Made by a program: the position numbers and the translations under genes. A DNA stretch of 23,471 bases from Clostridiales bacterium (GTDB lineage: Bacteria > Bacillota > Clostridia > Oscillospirales > Acutalibacteraceae): positions 1 through 23,471 of the forward strand of contig JAAVYX010000111.1 of assembly GCA_022791355.1 (NCBI GenBank). The letters run 5' to 3'. Under the pieces are notes generated by a model. That model was not told the DNA's origin and searched no databases. It saw nothing but the letters and a program-made list of their open reading frames with translations. Positions 1-7,791 of this stretch are shown here, piece by piece; positions within the stretch are counted from its first letter, which is position 1, and each line of letters opens with the position of its first letter.

Positions 1-24
1 CTCTGCGCGTGGGGCCATCCGTCG

Positions 25-55
25 GGTATAATAACCGCTTTACGGTTATTATACC
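25..55. repeat. Perfect inverted repeat, 13-bp arms
   Basis: GGTATAATAACCG (25-37) is followed by a 5-base spacer and its exact reverse complement (43-55). The symmetry is perfect over 13 bp. No T-run follows on the forward strand, so it is not a classic terminator in that direction. It could be an operator for the downstream GH3 gene or the end of a gene left of the window. Bases 56-305 contain no gene. They are AT-rich and hold a perfect TTGACA at 171-176, but no good -10 box at normal spacing. Confidence 0.75.
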
Positions 56-305
56 ATATACCTATTTTATTGTGGGATTCTTTTCCAAATATTAAAAAAT
101 CGTTAATACAATCTTATTTTCTTTGTAACCAAATCACATAAATGCCCAAATTTCTCTGTATTACATAAAATTGACACCTGACATATCAGTTTTTGTCTAC
201 AAAATCCAGTATATTTACTTTCGCTTTTGTCTAATAATCAGTATGATGGAAGCAAAGCTGGGGAGTCCGTACGGATTCCTGCAAGAAAAAGGGGGAAGGT
301 AAAAT

Positions 306-3300
306 ATGAATAAGAAGCGCGTGATATCCCTGGCCTTGTCCGCGGCGCTGCTCTGCGGCGTGGCACCGGGGTTTGTCACCGGTCCGCTGCCGGCCGTGGC
401 CGATTCGGCGCCGGGCAATATCGAATTATCCCGGAAGGTGGCCACCGAAGGTATGGTGCTGCTCAAAAACGACAACGGCGCTCTGCCTCTGCCCGAAGGC
501 GAAAAAATAGCCCTGTTCGGCAAGGGCCAGATTGATTTCGTGAAGGGCGGCGGCGGCTCAGGCGACGTAACCGCCGAGTATGTCGTCAATATGCTCCAGG
601 GTATGGAGAACAAGGAAAAAGACAGTAAGGTGCAGATCAATACCGAGCTTGCCAATCAGTATAGGCAGAACAGCGGTTTGAACCTGACCGACGCCATGGT
701 CAGCAAGGCCAAGGAGCAGTCGGATACCGCTATTGTCACCATTTCCCGCCACTCGGGCGAGGGTTCCGACCGCAGCTCCGGCAAGGGAGACTACTATTTG
801 AGCGACAGCGAGGTCTCCATGCTGGATAAGGTCAGCGGCGCCGGCTTCGAGCATGTGGTCGTGGTGCTCAACGTAGGCGGCGTCATCGATACCAGTTGGA
901 TTGCAAATTACAATATCGATTCGGTCCTGATGGCCTGGCAGCCGGGCATGGAGGGCGGCAACGCCGTGGCCGATATTCTCTGCGGCGACGTCAACCCCTC
1001 CGGCAAGCTGACCGATACCTTCGCCAAGAGCTTTAACGATTATCCCTCCTCCTCCAATTTTGGCCAAGAGGCCATGGTTACCAAATATGAGGAAGATATC
1101 TTTGTGGGATATCGTTATTTTGAGACCTTCGATCCCGGTTATGAAAAGGTCGTATATCCCTTTGGCTACGGTCTGTCCTATACGACCTTTGACATCGCCA
1201 ACGTCAAGGTGGAAAGCGATCAGGACAGCATCACCGTTACCGCCGACGTAAAGAACACCGGACGGACGGCGGGCAAGGAAGTCGTGCAGGTCTATTACAG
1301 CGCGCCCCAGGGCAAGCTGGGCAAGCCGGCCAAGGAACTGGCCGCCTTCCAGAAGACCGGCCTGATCGAGCCCGGTAAAACCGAGAAGGTCGCCATGACC
1401 TACGCCATCAAGGACATGGCCAGCTACGACGATACCGGCAAGACCGGGCATAAGTCGGCCTATGTGCTGGAAAAGGGCGATTATAAGATTTACGTGGGCA
1501 ACTCCATCAAAAACGCCGGCGAAGCGGGCGTGCGGCACACCTATGCCGTAGCCGCCGACACCGTCGCCGAGCAACTGACCGAGCAGATGACTCCTATCCA
1601 GCTGGAGAAGCGCCTGCTGGCCGACGGTACTTACGAAACCCTGGAGCAGCCTACCAATTACGCCCATAAGCTGGATTCCCGGAAAGAGGCGACTATCCGG
1701 GCGATAGACTATTATAAGAAGCACTACCACGCCGTGCTGGACTTCCAGGACAATCCCACCCCCGATAACTATACCGCCAGCATGCGTATGCTGACCTCCG
1801 ACGCCGGCAACCGCTGGGTCACCTATGCGGTCAACGCCCCCCATGCCGGTCCCTACGCCATTTCCCTGGGCGTCGGCAACGACGGCAACGGCTTGGAGGA
1901 TGCGGTCGCTTTCTATGTAAACGACGCGCCGCAGTCGGGAATCAAATTCCCCCTGCCCAATACCGGCGGCCGGTTTGAGATCCGTAAGCTGGGCGCTGCC
2001 ACCCTCCAGCTGAACCAGGGCTTGAACTTCATTAAGATTGAGTTTACCAAGGGCGACAGATTCCAGGGCGTGCTGGATTACATCACCATAAAGGCCGGCG
2101 AGGGCAATCTGGATGTCGATCCCATCGAGTATGTCCCCCTGCCCGCGGCCAAGACCAAGGTGGAGTGCGAGAAATACGTCAACAAGTCGGACGACGTGCA
2201 GGTCGAGACCATCAGCGCCGGTCCCGCCCAGGGCGGCAAGTCCTTGGGCTGGCTCCATACGGGCGGCCTCTCCATCTCCTACGCCTTTGACGTGGCCCAG
2301 GCCGGCGCCTATAAGCTGACCTTCAGCGCGGCTCACGGTTTGGGCGGCGTGGAGAACGGCGCCACCTGCTTTGTCAACAACCAAAAGCAGGAGAATTTCA
2401 ACTGGACCCTCCAGGACACCCAGGTGGAAGGCAACCAGTATTTCAACTTTATCGATCTGGAGGTCGGTACGGTTGAGCTGCCGGCGGGCAAGTGCGTTCT
2501 GCAATTCGTGGTCAACGAAGGCAAGAACATGGGCAATATCGACTACTTCTATCTGGAGCCTGTCAATAACGCCAAGGCCGCGGCCGCTTCGGTCCAGGCC
2601 GCTAACAATATCCGCGTGAGCGCGGCCGCTTCTGCGGTCCAGGCTGTGGACGACAAGATCATGTATGTCGACGTGATGGAGGATCCCTCTTTGATGGACG
2701 CCTTTATCGCCCAGCTTTCCGCCGAGGATCTGGTATACCTTTCCGGCGGCCATAAGACCGTTATGCCCAACGGGACCGGCCTGATCGGCTATCTGCCCGA
2801 ATACGGCATCCCCGGCGCCGAGACGGTGGACGGTCCTGCCGGCGTTCGTCTGGCTATCGCCTGTACCGCCTGGCCGGTAGCCACTTTACAGGCCTGTACC
2901 TGGGACCCCGAAATTCTGGAAATGGTGGGTAAGGCCGTAGGCGTGGAGGCCAAGCAGAACGGCGCAGATATCTGGCTGGCCCCCGGTCTCAACATCCATC
3001 GGAACCCCCTGTGCGGCCGTAACTTTGAATACTACTCCGAGGATCCGCTGATTTCCGGTAAAATGGCCGCCGCTCTGACCCGCGGCACCCAGTCTGAAAA
3101 GGTTGCTGTAGCGATCAAGCACTTTGCCGCCAATAACCGTGAAACCAACCGCGGCTATCAGGACAGCCGTGTATCCGAGCGCGCCCTGCGTGAGATCTAT
3201 CTCAAGGGCTTTGAAATCTGCGTGAAGGAAGCCGATCCCTGGACCATTATGTCCTCGTATAACTTAATCAACGGAACCGAGACCAGCGAAAGCGTAGACC

Positions 3301-4439
3301 TGCTCACCAACATTCTGCGTGACGAGTGGGGCTTTCAGGGCATGGTCATGTCCGACTGGTGGAACGATAGCACCGCCCTCTATGAAGCCATCGCCGGCAA
3401 CGATATCAAGATGGGTACGCCGGAGAACCCGCCCCATCTGCTCAACGCCTACAAGGCCGGTATGCTCAGCCGCGAGGTGCTGGAGCGCAACGTCAAGCGT
3501 ATTCTGGAAATGATCATGAAGACCAACGCGGTCGACCGGCAGATCAGCGATCCCGTCTATCATCCTGTTTCCGCTGCCGAAGTTACCCGTATCAAGGCTC
3601 TGGATTTCGCCCAGCGGGATATCAACATCGGTTCGGAGGTCTGTCAGGACGAAGGCGGCGGCTTCAATCCCACCGATACCTTTGAAGGCCGTTACCTGAC
3701 CTACCGCCTGAATCTGGAAAAGAGCGGCCGGTACAAGGTCAAGGCCCGCGTCGCTTCCAGCAGCGGCGGCGGCCGTATCCGGTTCTCGATTGACGGTCAG
3801 AATCTGGGCGAGCTGGGAGACTTCCCCAACTGCGGCGGCTGGCAGAACTGGGCTACCAGCGGCGAGACGATCATCACGCTGCCGGCTGGCAAGAGAGAGC
3901 TGCGTCTGGACTTTATCCAGGGCGGCTTCAACATCAACTGGTTCGAGCTGGAGCGTATACAGCCCAAGCTGGATGTGACCATCAGCCCCCGCGACGCCCA
4001 GGTCCAGCCTGGCGAGACCCTCCAGCTGACGGCTGAGGCCGTCGGTTCCGACGCTACCGGCAAGGAGGAGTTCGTCTGGTCCGTGGAGGGCGGCGCCGCA
4101 GGCACTTCCATCTCGGAGACCGGCCTGCTGACCGTGGCCGAGAACGAGACCAGCGCCGCCTTAAAGGTAATGGCTGCGATTGACGGCCGTACATCCATTC
4201 AAGATGAGGTCACCGTAACCGTCAAGCGTGCGGCTCCTGCAATCGTCCTCGGCGATATGGACGGCAACGGAGAAGTTACCATCCAGGACGTGATGGAGGC
4301 CTGTAAGGTTCTGGCCCGTCAGTCGGCCGGCAAAGCGCCCACCGACGATGAAATGGCCCGGGGCAACCTAGACGGCGACGACAAGTTTTCCATTGGCGAC
4401 GTCATGGAGATTTGTAAGATTTTGGCTAGAAAGGCCTAG
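306..4439 (+). CDS. Secreted permuted GH3 beta-glycosidase with CBM-like modules and dockerin
   Basis: This is a 1377-residue exported glycoside hydrolase family 3 enzyme, probably a beta-glucosidase or beta-xylosidase acting outside the cell. A signal peptide covers about residues 1-33. The order is GH3 C-terminal domain (about 39-290), Fn3-like domain (about 300-405), two CBM6/35-like beta-sandwich modules (about 460-598 and 617-752), GH3 N-terminal TIM barrel (about 790-1072), a CBM6-like module (about 1101-1219), a Big-like domain (about 1225-1310) and a type I dockerin (1316-1377). Visible barrel motifs are DGPAGVR (D842), GRNFEYYSEDP (from G904), KH at 938-939 and MSDWW with the expected nucleophile D1017. 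The dockerin has two calcium-loop repeats starting DMDGNG and NLDGDD. The barrel normally comes first in GH3; the reversed order is known for some Ruminococcus and Butyrivibrio enzymes. The ATG has a GGGAAGG ribosome site at 293-299. Substrate specificity is inferred. Confidence 0.93.
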   Translation: MNKKRVISLALSAALLCGVAPGFVTGPLPAVADSAPGNIELSRKVATEGMVLLKNDNGALPLPEGEKIALFGKGQIDFVKGGGGSGDVTAEYVVNMLQGMENKEKDSKVQINTELANQYRQNSGLNLTDAMVSKAKEQSDTAIVTISRHSGEGSDRSSGKGDYYLSDSEVSMLDKVSGAGFEHVVVVLNVGGVIDTSWIANYNIDSVLMAWQPGMEGGNAVADILCGDVNPSGKLTDTFAKSFNDYPSSSNFGQEAMVTKYEEDIFVGYRYFETFDPGYEKVVYPFGYGLSYTTFDIANVKVESDQDSITVTADVKNTGRTAGKEVVQVYYSAPQGKLGKPAKELAAFQKTGLIEPGKTEKVAMTYAIKDMASYDDTGKTGHKSAYVLEKGDYKIYVGNSIKNAGEAGVRHTYAVAADTVAEQLTEQMTPIQLEKRLLADGTYETLEQPTNYAHKLDSRKEATIRAIDYYKKHYHAVLDFQDNPTPDNYTASMRMLTSDAGNRWVTYAVNAPHAGPYAISLGVGNDGNGLEDAVAFYVNDAPQSGIKFPLPNTGGRFEIRKLGAATLQLNQGLNFIKIEFTKGDRFQGVLDYITIKAGEGNLDVDPIEYVPLPAAKTKVECEKYVNKSDDVQVETISAGPAQGGKSLGWLHTGGLSISYAFDVAQAGAYKLTFSAAHGLGGVENGATCFVNNQKQENFNWTLQDTQVEGNQYFNFIDLEVGTVELPAGKCVLQFVVNEGKNMGNIDYFYLEPVNNAKAAAASVQAANNIRVSAAASAVQAVDDKIMYVDVMEDPSLMDAFIAQLSAEDLVYLSGGHKTVMPNGTGLIGYLPEYGIPGAETVDGPAGVRLAIACTAWPVATLQACTWDPEILEMVGKAVGVEAKQNGADIWLAPGLNIHRNPLCGRNFEYYSEDPLISGKMAAALTRGTQSEKVAVAIKHFAANNRETNRGYQDSRVSERALREIYLKGFEICVKEADPWTIMSSYNLINGTETSESVDLLTNILRDEWGFQGMVMSDWWNDSTALYEAIAGNDIKMGTPENPPHLLNAYKAGMLSREVLERNVKRILEMIMKTNAVDRQISDPVYHPVSAAEVTRIKALDFAQRDINIGSEVCQDEGGGFNPTDTFEGRYLTYRLNLEKSGRYKVKARVASSSGGGRIRFSIDGQNLGELGDFPNCGGWQNWATSGETIITLPAGKRELRLDFIQGGFNINWFELERIQPKLDVTISPRDAQVQPGETLQLTAEAVGSDATGKEEFVWSVEGGAAGTSISETGLLTVAENETSAALKVMAAIDGRTSIQDEVTVTVKRAAPAIVLGDMDGNGEVTIQDVMEACKVLARQSAGKAPTDDEMARGNLDGDDKFSIGDVMEICKILARKA

Positions 4440-4491
4440 CGTATACGCTTTGTGCGCCTCTTAACGAGAGACTCCGCCGTCTTGCTTTCCT

Positions 4492-4520
4492 GCGTCCCGG
4501 CCCGAGAAGCGCCGGGACGC
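4492..4520. repeat. GC-rich hairpin downstream of GH3 gene
   Basis: GCGTCCCGGC (4492-4501) pairs perfectly with GCCGGGACGC (4511-4520) across a 9-base loop. No T-run follows directly. It lies 50 bases after the GH3 stop and before a clear terminator, so it may protect the 3' end of the GH3 transcript. Confidence 0.6.
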
Positions 4521-4576
4521 GGGAACAGCCGTTGTCTGTTCGAATGCCCCGAGCAACGAGCTGCAGCCAAGCGCGA

Positions 4577-4614
4577 AACACCCGCCAACGTAGCTGTTGG
4601 CGGGTGTTTTTTTC
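4577..4614 (+). terminator. Rho-independent terminator of the GH3 gene
   Basis: CACCCGCCAAC (4579-4589) pairs with GTTGGCGGGTG (4596-4606) around a 6-base loop. A run of seven to eight Ts (4607-4613) follows, and flanking As extend the stem. This is a textbook intrinsic terminator that separates the GH3 gene from the spoIIIA region. Confidence 0.9.
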
Positions 4615-4765
4615 TGTAGATTTCTATGCGGAGTATCTGGAAACGGTCAAAGCCCTTTTACCTTCCAGCGCTTACCGTGAAGGAGCGCGCCCTTTTGCGG
4701 AGCGTACGAGGGGAAAAAGCTTACGGGGAGCGTATGGAACGCTTTCGGAATATTGCAAAACGCAT

Positions 4766-4828
4766 TCCCATATATACAAATAACAGTTATGTTGTATGAC
4801 CGGCTGTTTGTATATATGGGATTTTTTG
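4766..4828 (+). terminator. Long AT-rich hairpin with T-run upstream of spoIIIA
   Basis: TCCCATATATACAAA (4766-4780) is the exact reverse complement of 4807-4821, with a 26-base loop, and ATTTTTTG follows. The form is that of an intrinsic terminator, though the loop is long and the stem is mostly AT. It sits in a gene-free stretch (4440-5026), about 200 bases before spoIIIAA. It could be a second terminator, an attenuator in a spoIIIA leader, or the end of a small RNA. No protein-coding gene is convincing in this stretch. Confidence 0.5.
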
Positions 4829-5026
4829 TCCGCCAATCCGATTGAAACCGAAAGCCCTGGACGCGGCCGGCCGCCCGCCGGCGGCTACTCAAACGGATAC
4901 CGGACGCAAAAAGTAAGCGCCGATTTTACCGTCTGCCTCTAAAGGATGAAATTACAAGGTTCTAAGCTGGACAGGCCAGAGCATATACATAGACAAAAAG
5001 CAGAAAAGAAAGGACGAGAAAGAAGG

Positions 5027-6082
5027 ATGGAGAAAGGAAAATACGCCGCCAGATTCGACCAAGTGCTCCCGGCCCTCAGCGATCCCGTTCAGTCGGTTCT
5101 GGACGGTACGCCCGCCGACAAAAGGGGAGAGATTACCGAAATACGTCTGCGCTGCGGACAACCTGTTATCTGTACGACGGCCGACGGCCCGCTATTTTTT
5201 CCTCTGAGCGGCGGAGTCTGTCGCCTGCCCCGGGCGGGCCTGCTCCACGCCGGCCGGGAGGATCTGCTGGAAACCTTTCGCCGTATCTGCGAATACTCGG
5301 TCCATACCCATGAAGGGGAAATGGCGCAGGGCTTTGTCACCATGCGGGGCGGCCATCGGGCGGGTATCTGCGGCCGGGCGGTGGTACGGGGGGGACGGGT
5401 AGAGTCCCTTCAGGATATCAGCGCGATCAATATACGGATTGCCCATGAGGTCAAGGGGGCGGCGGACGGCCTGTTGGCCGCTCTGACAGCCGGTGGGGCC
5501 TTATGTATCCCGCAGGAGGGCCTGCTGCTGGCCGGGCCGCCCGGCAGCGGCAAAACCACCCTTTTGCGGGACCTGACCCGCCAGCTCTCCTCCGGCGTAC
5601 TGGGCGCGCCGCTGCGTATTACAGTGGTAGACGAAAGGGGAGAGATCGGCGCGGTGTGGGACGGCGTGCCCCAAAACGATCTGGGGCCCTGCACGGATAT
5701 TTTAACAGGCTGTCCCAAGGCCCTGGGGATTGAAATGGCCGTCCGCTCCATGTCCCCTGAATTGGTGGTCTTTGACGAGCTGGGGACGACTGAGGAGACC
5801 GAAGCGGTGACCCGCTGCCTGCACGCCGGCGCGGCGGCCGTCACCACCATTCACGCCGATAGCCTGGCCGGACTCTGCCGCCGGCCCCAAGCAATGGAGC
5901 TGCTGAGCAGCGGCGCGATTGGACAGGTCGCCTTCCTGTCCGCGCCCGGACAGGCTCCCGTCTTATACAGCAGGGAGGATGTATATGCTGAAATGGATCG
6001 GCTTGCTGATATTGGCCGGGCTGGCAGTCGCTGTGGGGCTGTTCTGCTCCGACCGGCTGCGCATGCGCACCGCACAGCTTGA
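5027..6082 (+). CDS. spoIIIAA: Stage III sporulation protein AA (ATPase)
   Basis: SpoIIIAA is the cytoplasmic ATPase, related to type II/IV secretion ATPases, of the SpoIIIA-SpoIIQ channel linking mother cell and forespore. The 351-residue product has a Walker A loop GPPGSGKTT (K176) and a Walker B-like VVFDELG (D250), with the family segment IEMAVRSMSPELV just before it. An in-frame ATG exists at 4946, but the 27 residues it would add are charged and unlike the family, so 5027 is preferred; AAGGA lies about 13 bases upstream and AGAAGG directly abuts it. It is first of the spoIIIA genes. The last 98 bases overlap spoIIIAB in another frame, and the C-terminal tail (about residues 315-351, rich in Arg and Ala) looks like read-through rather than native SpoIIIAA. 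Expression in the mother cell under sigma-E is expected from known biology; no convincing sigma-E promoter was found. Confidence 0.95.
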   Translation: MEKGKYAARFDQVLPALSDPVQSVLDGTPADKRGEITEIRLRCGQPVICTTADGPLFFPLSGGVCRLPRAGLLHAGREDLLETFRRICEYSVHTHEGEMAQGFVTMRGGHRAGICGRAVVRGGRVESLQDISAINIRIAHEVKGAADGLLAALTAGGALCIPQEGLLLAGPPGSGKTTLLRDLTRQLSSGVLGAPLRITVVDERGEIGAVWDGVPQNDLGPCTDILTGCPKALGIEMAVRSMSPELVVFDELGTTEETEAVTRCLHAGAAAVTTIHADSLAGLCRRPQAMELLSSGAIGQVAFLSAPGQAPVLYSREDVYAEMDRLADIGRAGSRCGAVLLRPAAHAHRTA

Positions 6083-6506
6083 GGCCGCCCGGCTCTGGGT
6101 GCTCGACCTGCGCGGCGCCATGCAGTACGGGGCGGCGGCCATTCCCGCCATGCTCCGCCGGACGGCCGCCAATTCCGCTTACCGTCAGCTCTGGTTTCTG
6201 CCCGAGCTGGCCCAGTACTGCCAGGAAAACCGGCCCGCAGGGGAAAGTCTGCGGCAAATTTTCCAAAAGGGCGGAAGTCCTCGTCTGGACAATCGTCTTT
6301 TGCGGGCGGACGAGGAGGTCCTTCTGTCCTTTACCGGCCAGCTGGGAAGCACCGACCGAAACGGACAGATACAGCTTTGCAGCCTGACGGCCCAGCGGTT
6401 GGAGCGGCAGCTTGCCGAAGCCCGGTCGGCCTACGCGCAAAAGGGGCGGCTCTATACGCTGTTGGGCGTTTTTGCTGGAATCGCTCTGCTTCTTTTCTTT
6501 CTATAA
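5985..6506 (+). CDS. spoIIIAB: Stage III sporulation protein AB
   Basis: The 173-residue product matches the usual SpoIIIAB length. It has an N-terminal membrane segment (about residues 2-20, LKWIGLLILAGLAVAVGLF), a helical soluble domain and a C-terminal hydrophobic segment ending LLLFFL. SpoIIIAB resembles type II secretion GspF-like proteins and is the presumed membrane partner of the SpoIIIAA ATPase. The ATG at 5985 is chosen because AGGGAGG (5972-5978) lies six bases upstream; an ATG two codons earlier directly abuts that site. The gene begins inside the 3' end of spoIIIAA, and spoIIIAC follows after 65 bases. Confidence 0.93.
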   Translation: MLKWIGLLILAGLAVAVGLFCSDRLRMRTAQLEAARLWVLDLRGAMQYGAAAIPAMLRRTAANSAYRQLWFLPELAQYCQENRPAGESLRQIFQKGGSPRLDNRLLRADEEVLLSFTGQLGSTDRNGQIQLCSLTAQRLERQLAEARSAYAQKGRLYTLLGVFAGIALLLFFL

Positions 6507-6571
6507 GGGGTCTCTTTGCATGGATAAAGACGGCGGTCAGGCAGTTACCAAGGGTAGGATGGTGCATATAA

Positions 6572-6766
6572 ATGGATGTGAATTTTATTTTCAAGATAGC
6601 GGCCATCGGTATCATAGTGGCCGTGCTCAACCAGGTGCTCATTCGTTCGGGGCGGGAGGAACAGGCCATGATGACCACGCTGGCTGGACTGGTGGTGGTG
6701 CTCATGATGGTGGTGACCGAAATCAGCAGCCTGTTTGACACCATCAAGTCCCTGTTTGGCTTGTAA
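6572..6766 (+). CDS. spoIIIAC: Stage III sporulation protein AC
   Basis: A very small 64-residue membrane protein, as expected for SpoIIIAC. It has two hydrophobic helices (about residues 5-24 and 33-50), separated by the polar stretch RSGREEQ, and the family-like segment VVTEISSLFDTIKSLF at the C-terminus. SpoIIIAC and AD are thought to form part of the inner-membrane portion of the feeding-tube complex. AGGGTAGGATGG about ten bases upstream serves as the ribosome site. spoIIIAD follows 15 bases after the stop codon. Confidence 0.93.
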   Translation: MDVNFIFKIAAIGIIVAVLNQVLIRSGREEQAMMTTLAGLVVVLMMVVTEISSLFDTIKSLFGL

Positions 6767-6781
6767 GGACGCGGCGGGCTT

Positions 6782-7177
6782 ATGGGTACGGTATCGATAG
6801 CCGCCATCGCGGTTTTTGGCCTGCTTGCCGCCATGCTGGCGGTGATTCTGCATCAGTATAAGCCGGAATACGCCATGTTGCTGTCAGCCGCGGCGGGGTG
6901 CGGGATTCTCTTGCTGCTCTTGTCCGCTCTGACCCCGGCCCTGGAACAGTTGCGGACCGTCATGGGCAAAGCGGGGCTTTCCATGGCTTACTTCAAAATT
7001 TTGCTCAAGGGGCTGGGCATCTGTTATCTCGCCCAGTTTGCGGGAGACCTCTGCCGGGACGCGGGACAGACCTCCTTAGCAGGCAAGGTAGAACTGGCGG
7101 GTAAAATTTCGGTGGCGCTGCTGGCCCTGCCGGTGGCCCTAGACATGATGGACTGGATATTTTCGCTGGTGAAGTAA
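6782..7177 (+). CDS. spoIIIAD: Stage III sporulation protein AD
   Basis: The 131-residue polytopic membrane protein matches SpoIIIAD in size. It has hydrophobic helices at about residues 4-24, 32-52, 75-90 and 105-125, and the signature-like segment FKILLKGLGICYLAQFAGDLCRDAG in the second half (positions 71-95). This segment resembles SpoIIIAC/AD homologues, where a similar helix pair is repeated. It probably acts in the mother-cell membrane with SpoIIIAC and AE. It is the last gene before the unusual 614-base gap that separates it from spoIIIAE. Confidence 0.93.
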   Translation: MGTVSIAAIAVFGLLAAMLAVILHQYKPEYAMLLSAAAGCGILLLLLSALTPALEQLRTVMGKAGLSMAYFKILLKGLGICYLAQFAGDLCRDAGQTSLAGKVELAGKISVALLALPVALDMMDWIFSLVK

Positions 7178-7199
7178 GGGCGTCGTATATTGCATATTT

Positions 7200-7445
7200 A
7201 ACCGGGAGAGGGTTCACGGTCTTCATACTTCAAAAGTTGGTCTGGTAACGCCGGGCGTCCCGGCGCAGACTTCTAGCCCCCCGTCCTTTATGCAACGGCA
7301 AAAGATGGGGGAGAAAAGCGCTACAGCCTACAGGACTGCGCTCCTCCGGTTGACTCCCGCCGGCACAGTTGGATACGTTTCACCTAAATGCCGGCGATAA
7401 AAGATAACTGTTAGCTCTTTTTCGCGGGAAGCGAGGGGAAAGCGG
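7200..7445. repeat. Dispersed repeat copy A, inside the spoIIIA operon
   Basis: This gene-free segment shares three collinear conserved blocks with 22690-22920. Block 1 (from 7225) resembles 22726 onward, with GGTCT, GTA and GGCGT kept. Block 2 (from 7345), TCCGGTTGACTCCCGCCG, differs at two bases from 22833 onward. Block 3 (from 7415), CTCTTTTTCGCGGGAAGC, differs at one base from 22886 onward. The blocks are 120 and 70 bases apart here and 107 and 53 bases apart in the other copy. No reading frame is shared, so this looks like a decayed non-coding element. The full gap 7178-7791 has no convincing gene. Confidence 0.6.
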
Positions 7446-7683
7446 TTATCGGATGAGAGGCAGAGGATAGAGAGTAAAGGGAAATCGGGTGCGAAATATC
7501 TATCCAAGTCACAACCGCCTTAGATCAGAGCAAAGATATGAAAAGGAACCTGAGATTAGCCAGCAGTGGAAAGGATTTAATAGCAGCTGCTGGCGGGAAG
7601 CGTTAAGAAAGCGGGTAGTCTTTGAGGGAAGCGCGCAGAGCAAATGGAAAAGTTACAGGGAGGGACCCCTTGGGCGGGAATCT

Positions 7684-7714
7684 GAAGGGAAACCCGTCGG
7701 AAGGATTTCCCTTC
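7684..7714. repeat. Hairpin upstream of spoIIIAE
   Basis: GAAGGGAAA (7684-7692) and TTTCCCTTC (7706-7714) form a perfect 9-bp stem with a 13-base loop, about 80 bases before spoIIIAE. There is no T-run. It may shape the leader of a spoIIIAE transcript or belong to the decayed sequence filling the gap. GGGAAGCG also occurs at 7426, 7595 and 7626 in this gap. Confidence 0.45.
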
Positions 7715-7791
7715 GGCACGACGAGGCGTGTGCTAAGAAATATCCCACTAAACCAGCAAATTATGCAGAAAAGAGCCGGGAGGACAGGACG

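Noticed and set aside
558..2753. A 731-codon open frame on the reverse strand inside the GH3 gene
   Set aside because: It is antisense to a protein with clear domains, has no recognisable motif, and is explained by the strong GC bias of the sense codons.
4532..4783. An 83-codon open frame downstream of the GH3 gene
   Set aside because: It reads through the terminator hairpin, has no good ribosome site and shows no protein-like features.
4900..5026. CATATACAT as a sigma-E -10 box before spoIIIAA
   Set aside because: It does not fit the consensus spacing, and no suitable -35 was found. A promoter is expected here but was not identified.
7489..7791. In-frame 101-codon extension upstream of spoIIIAE
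   Set aside because: It is basic and lacks SpoIIIAE features. A ribosome site and signal peptide mark the GTG at 7792 as the start.
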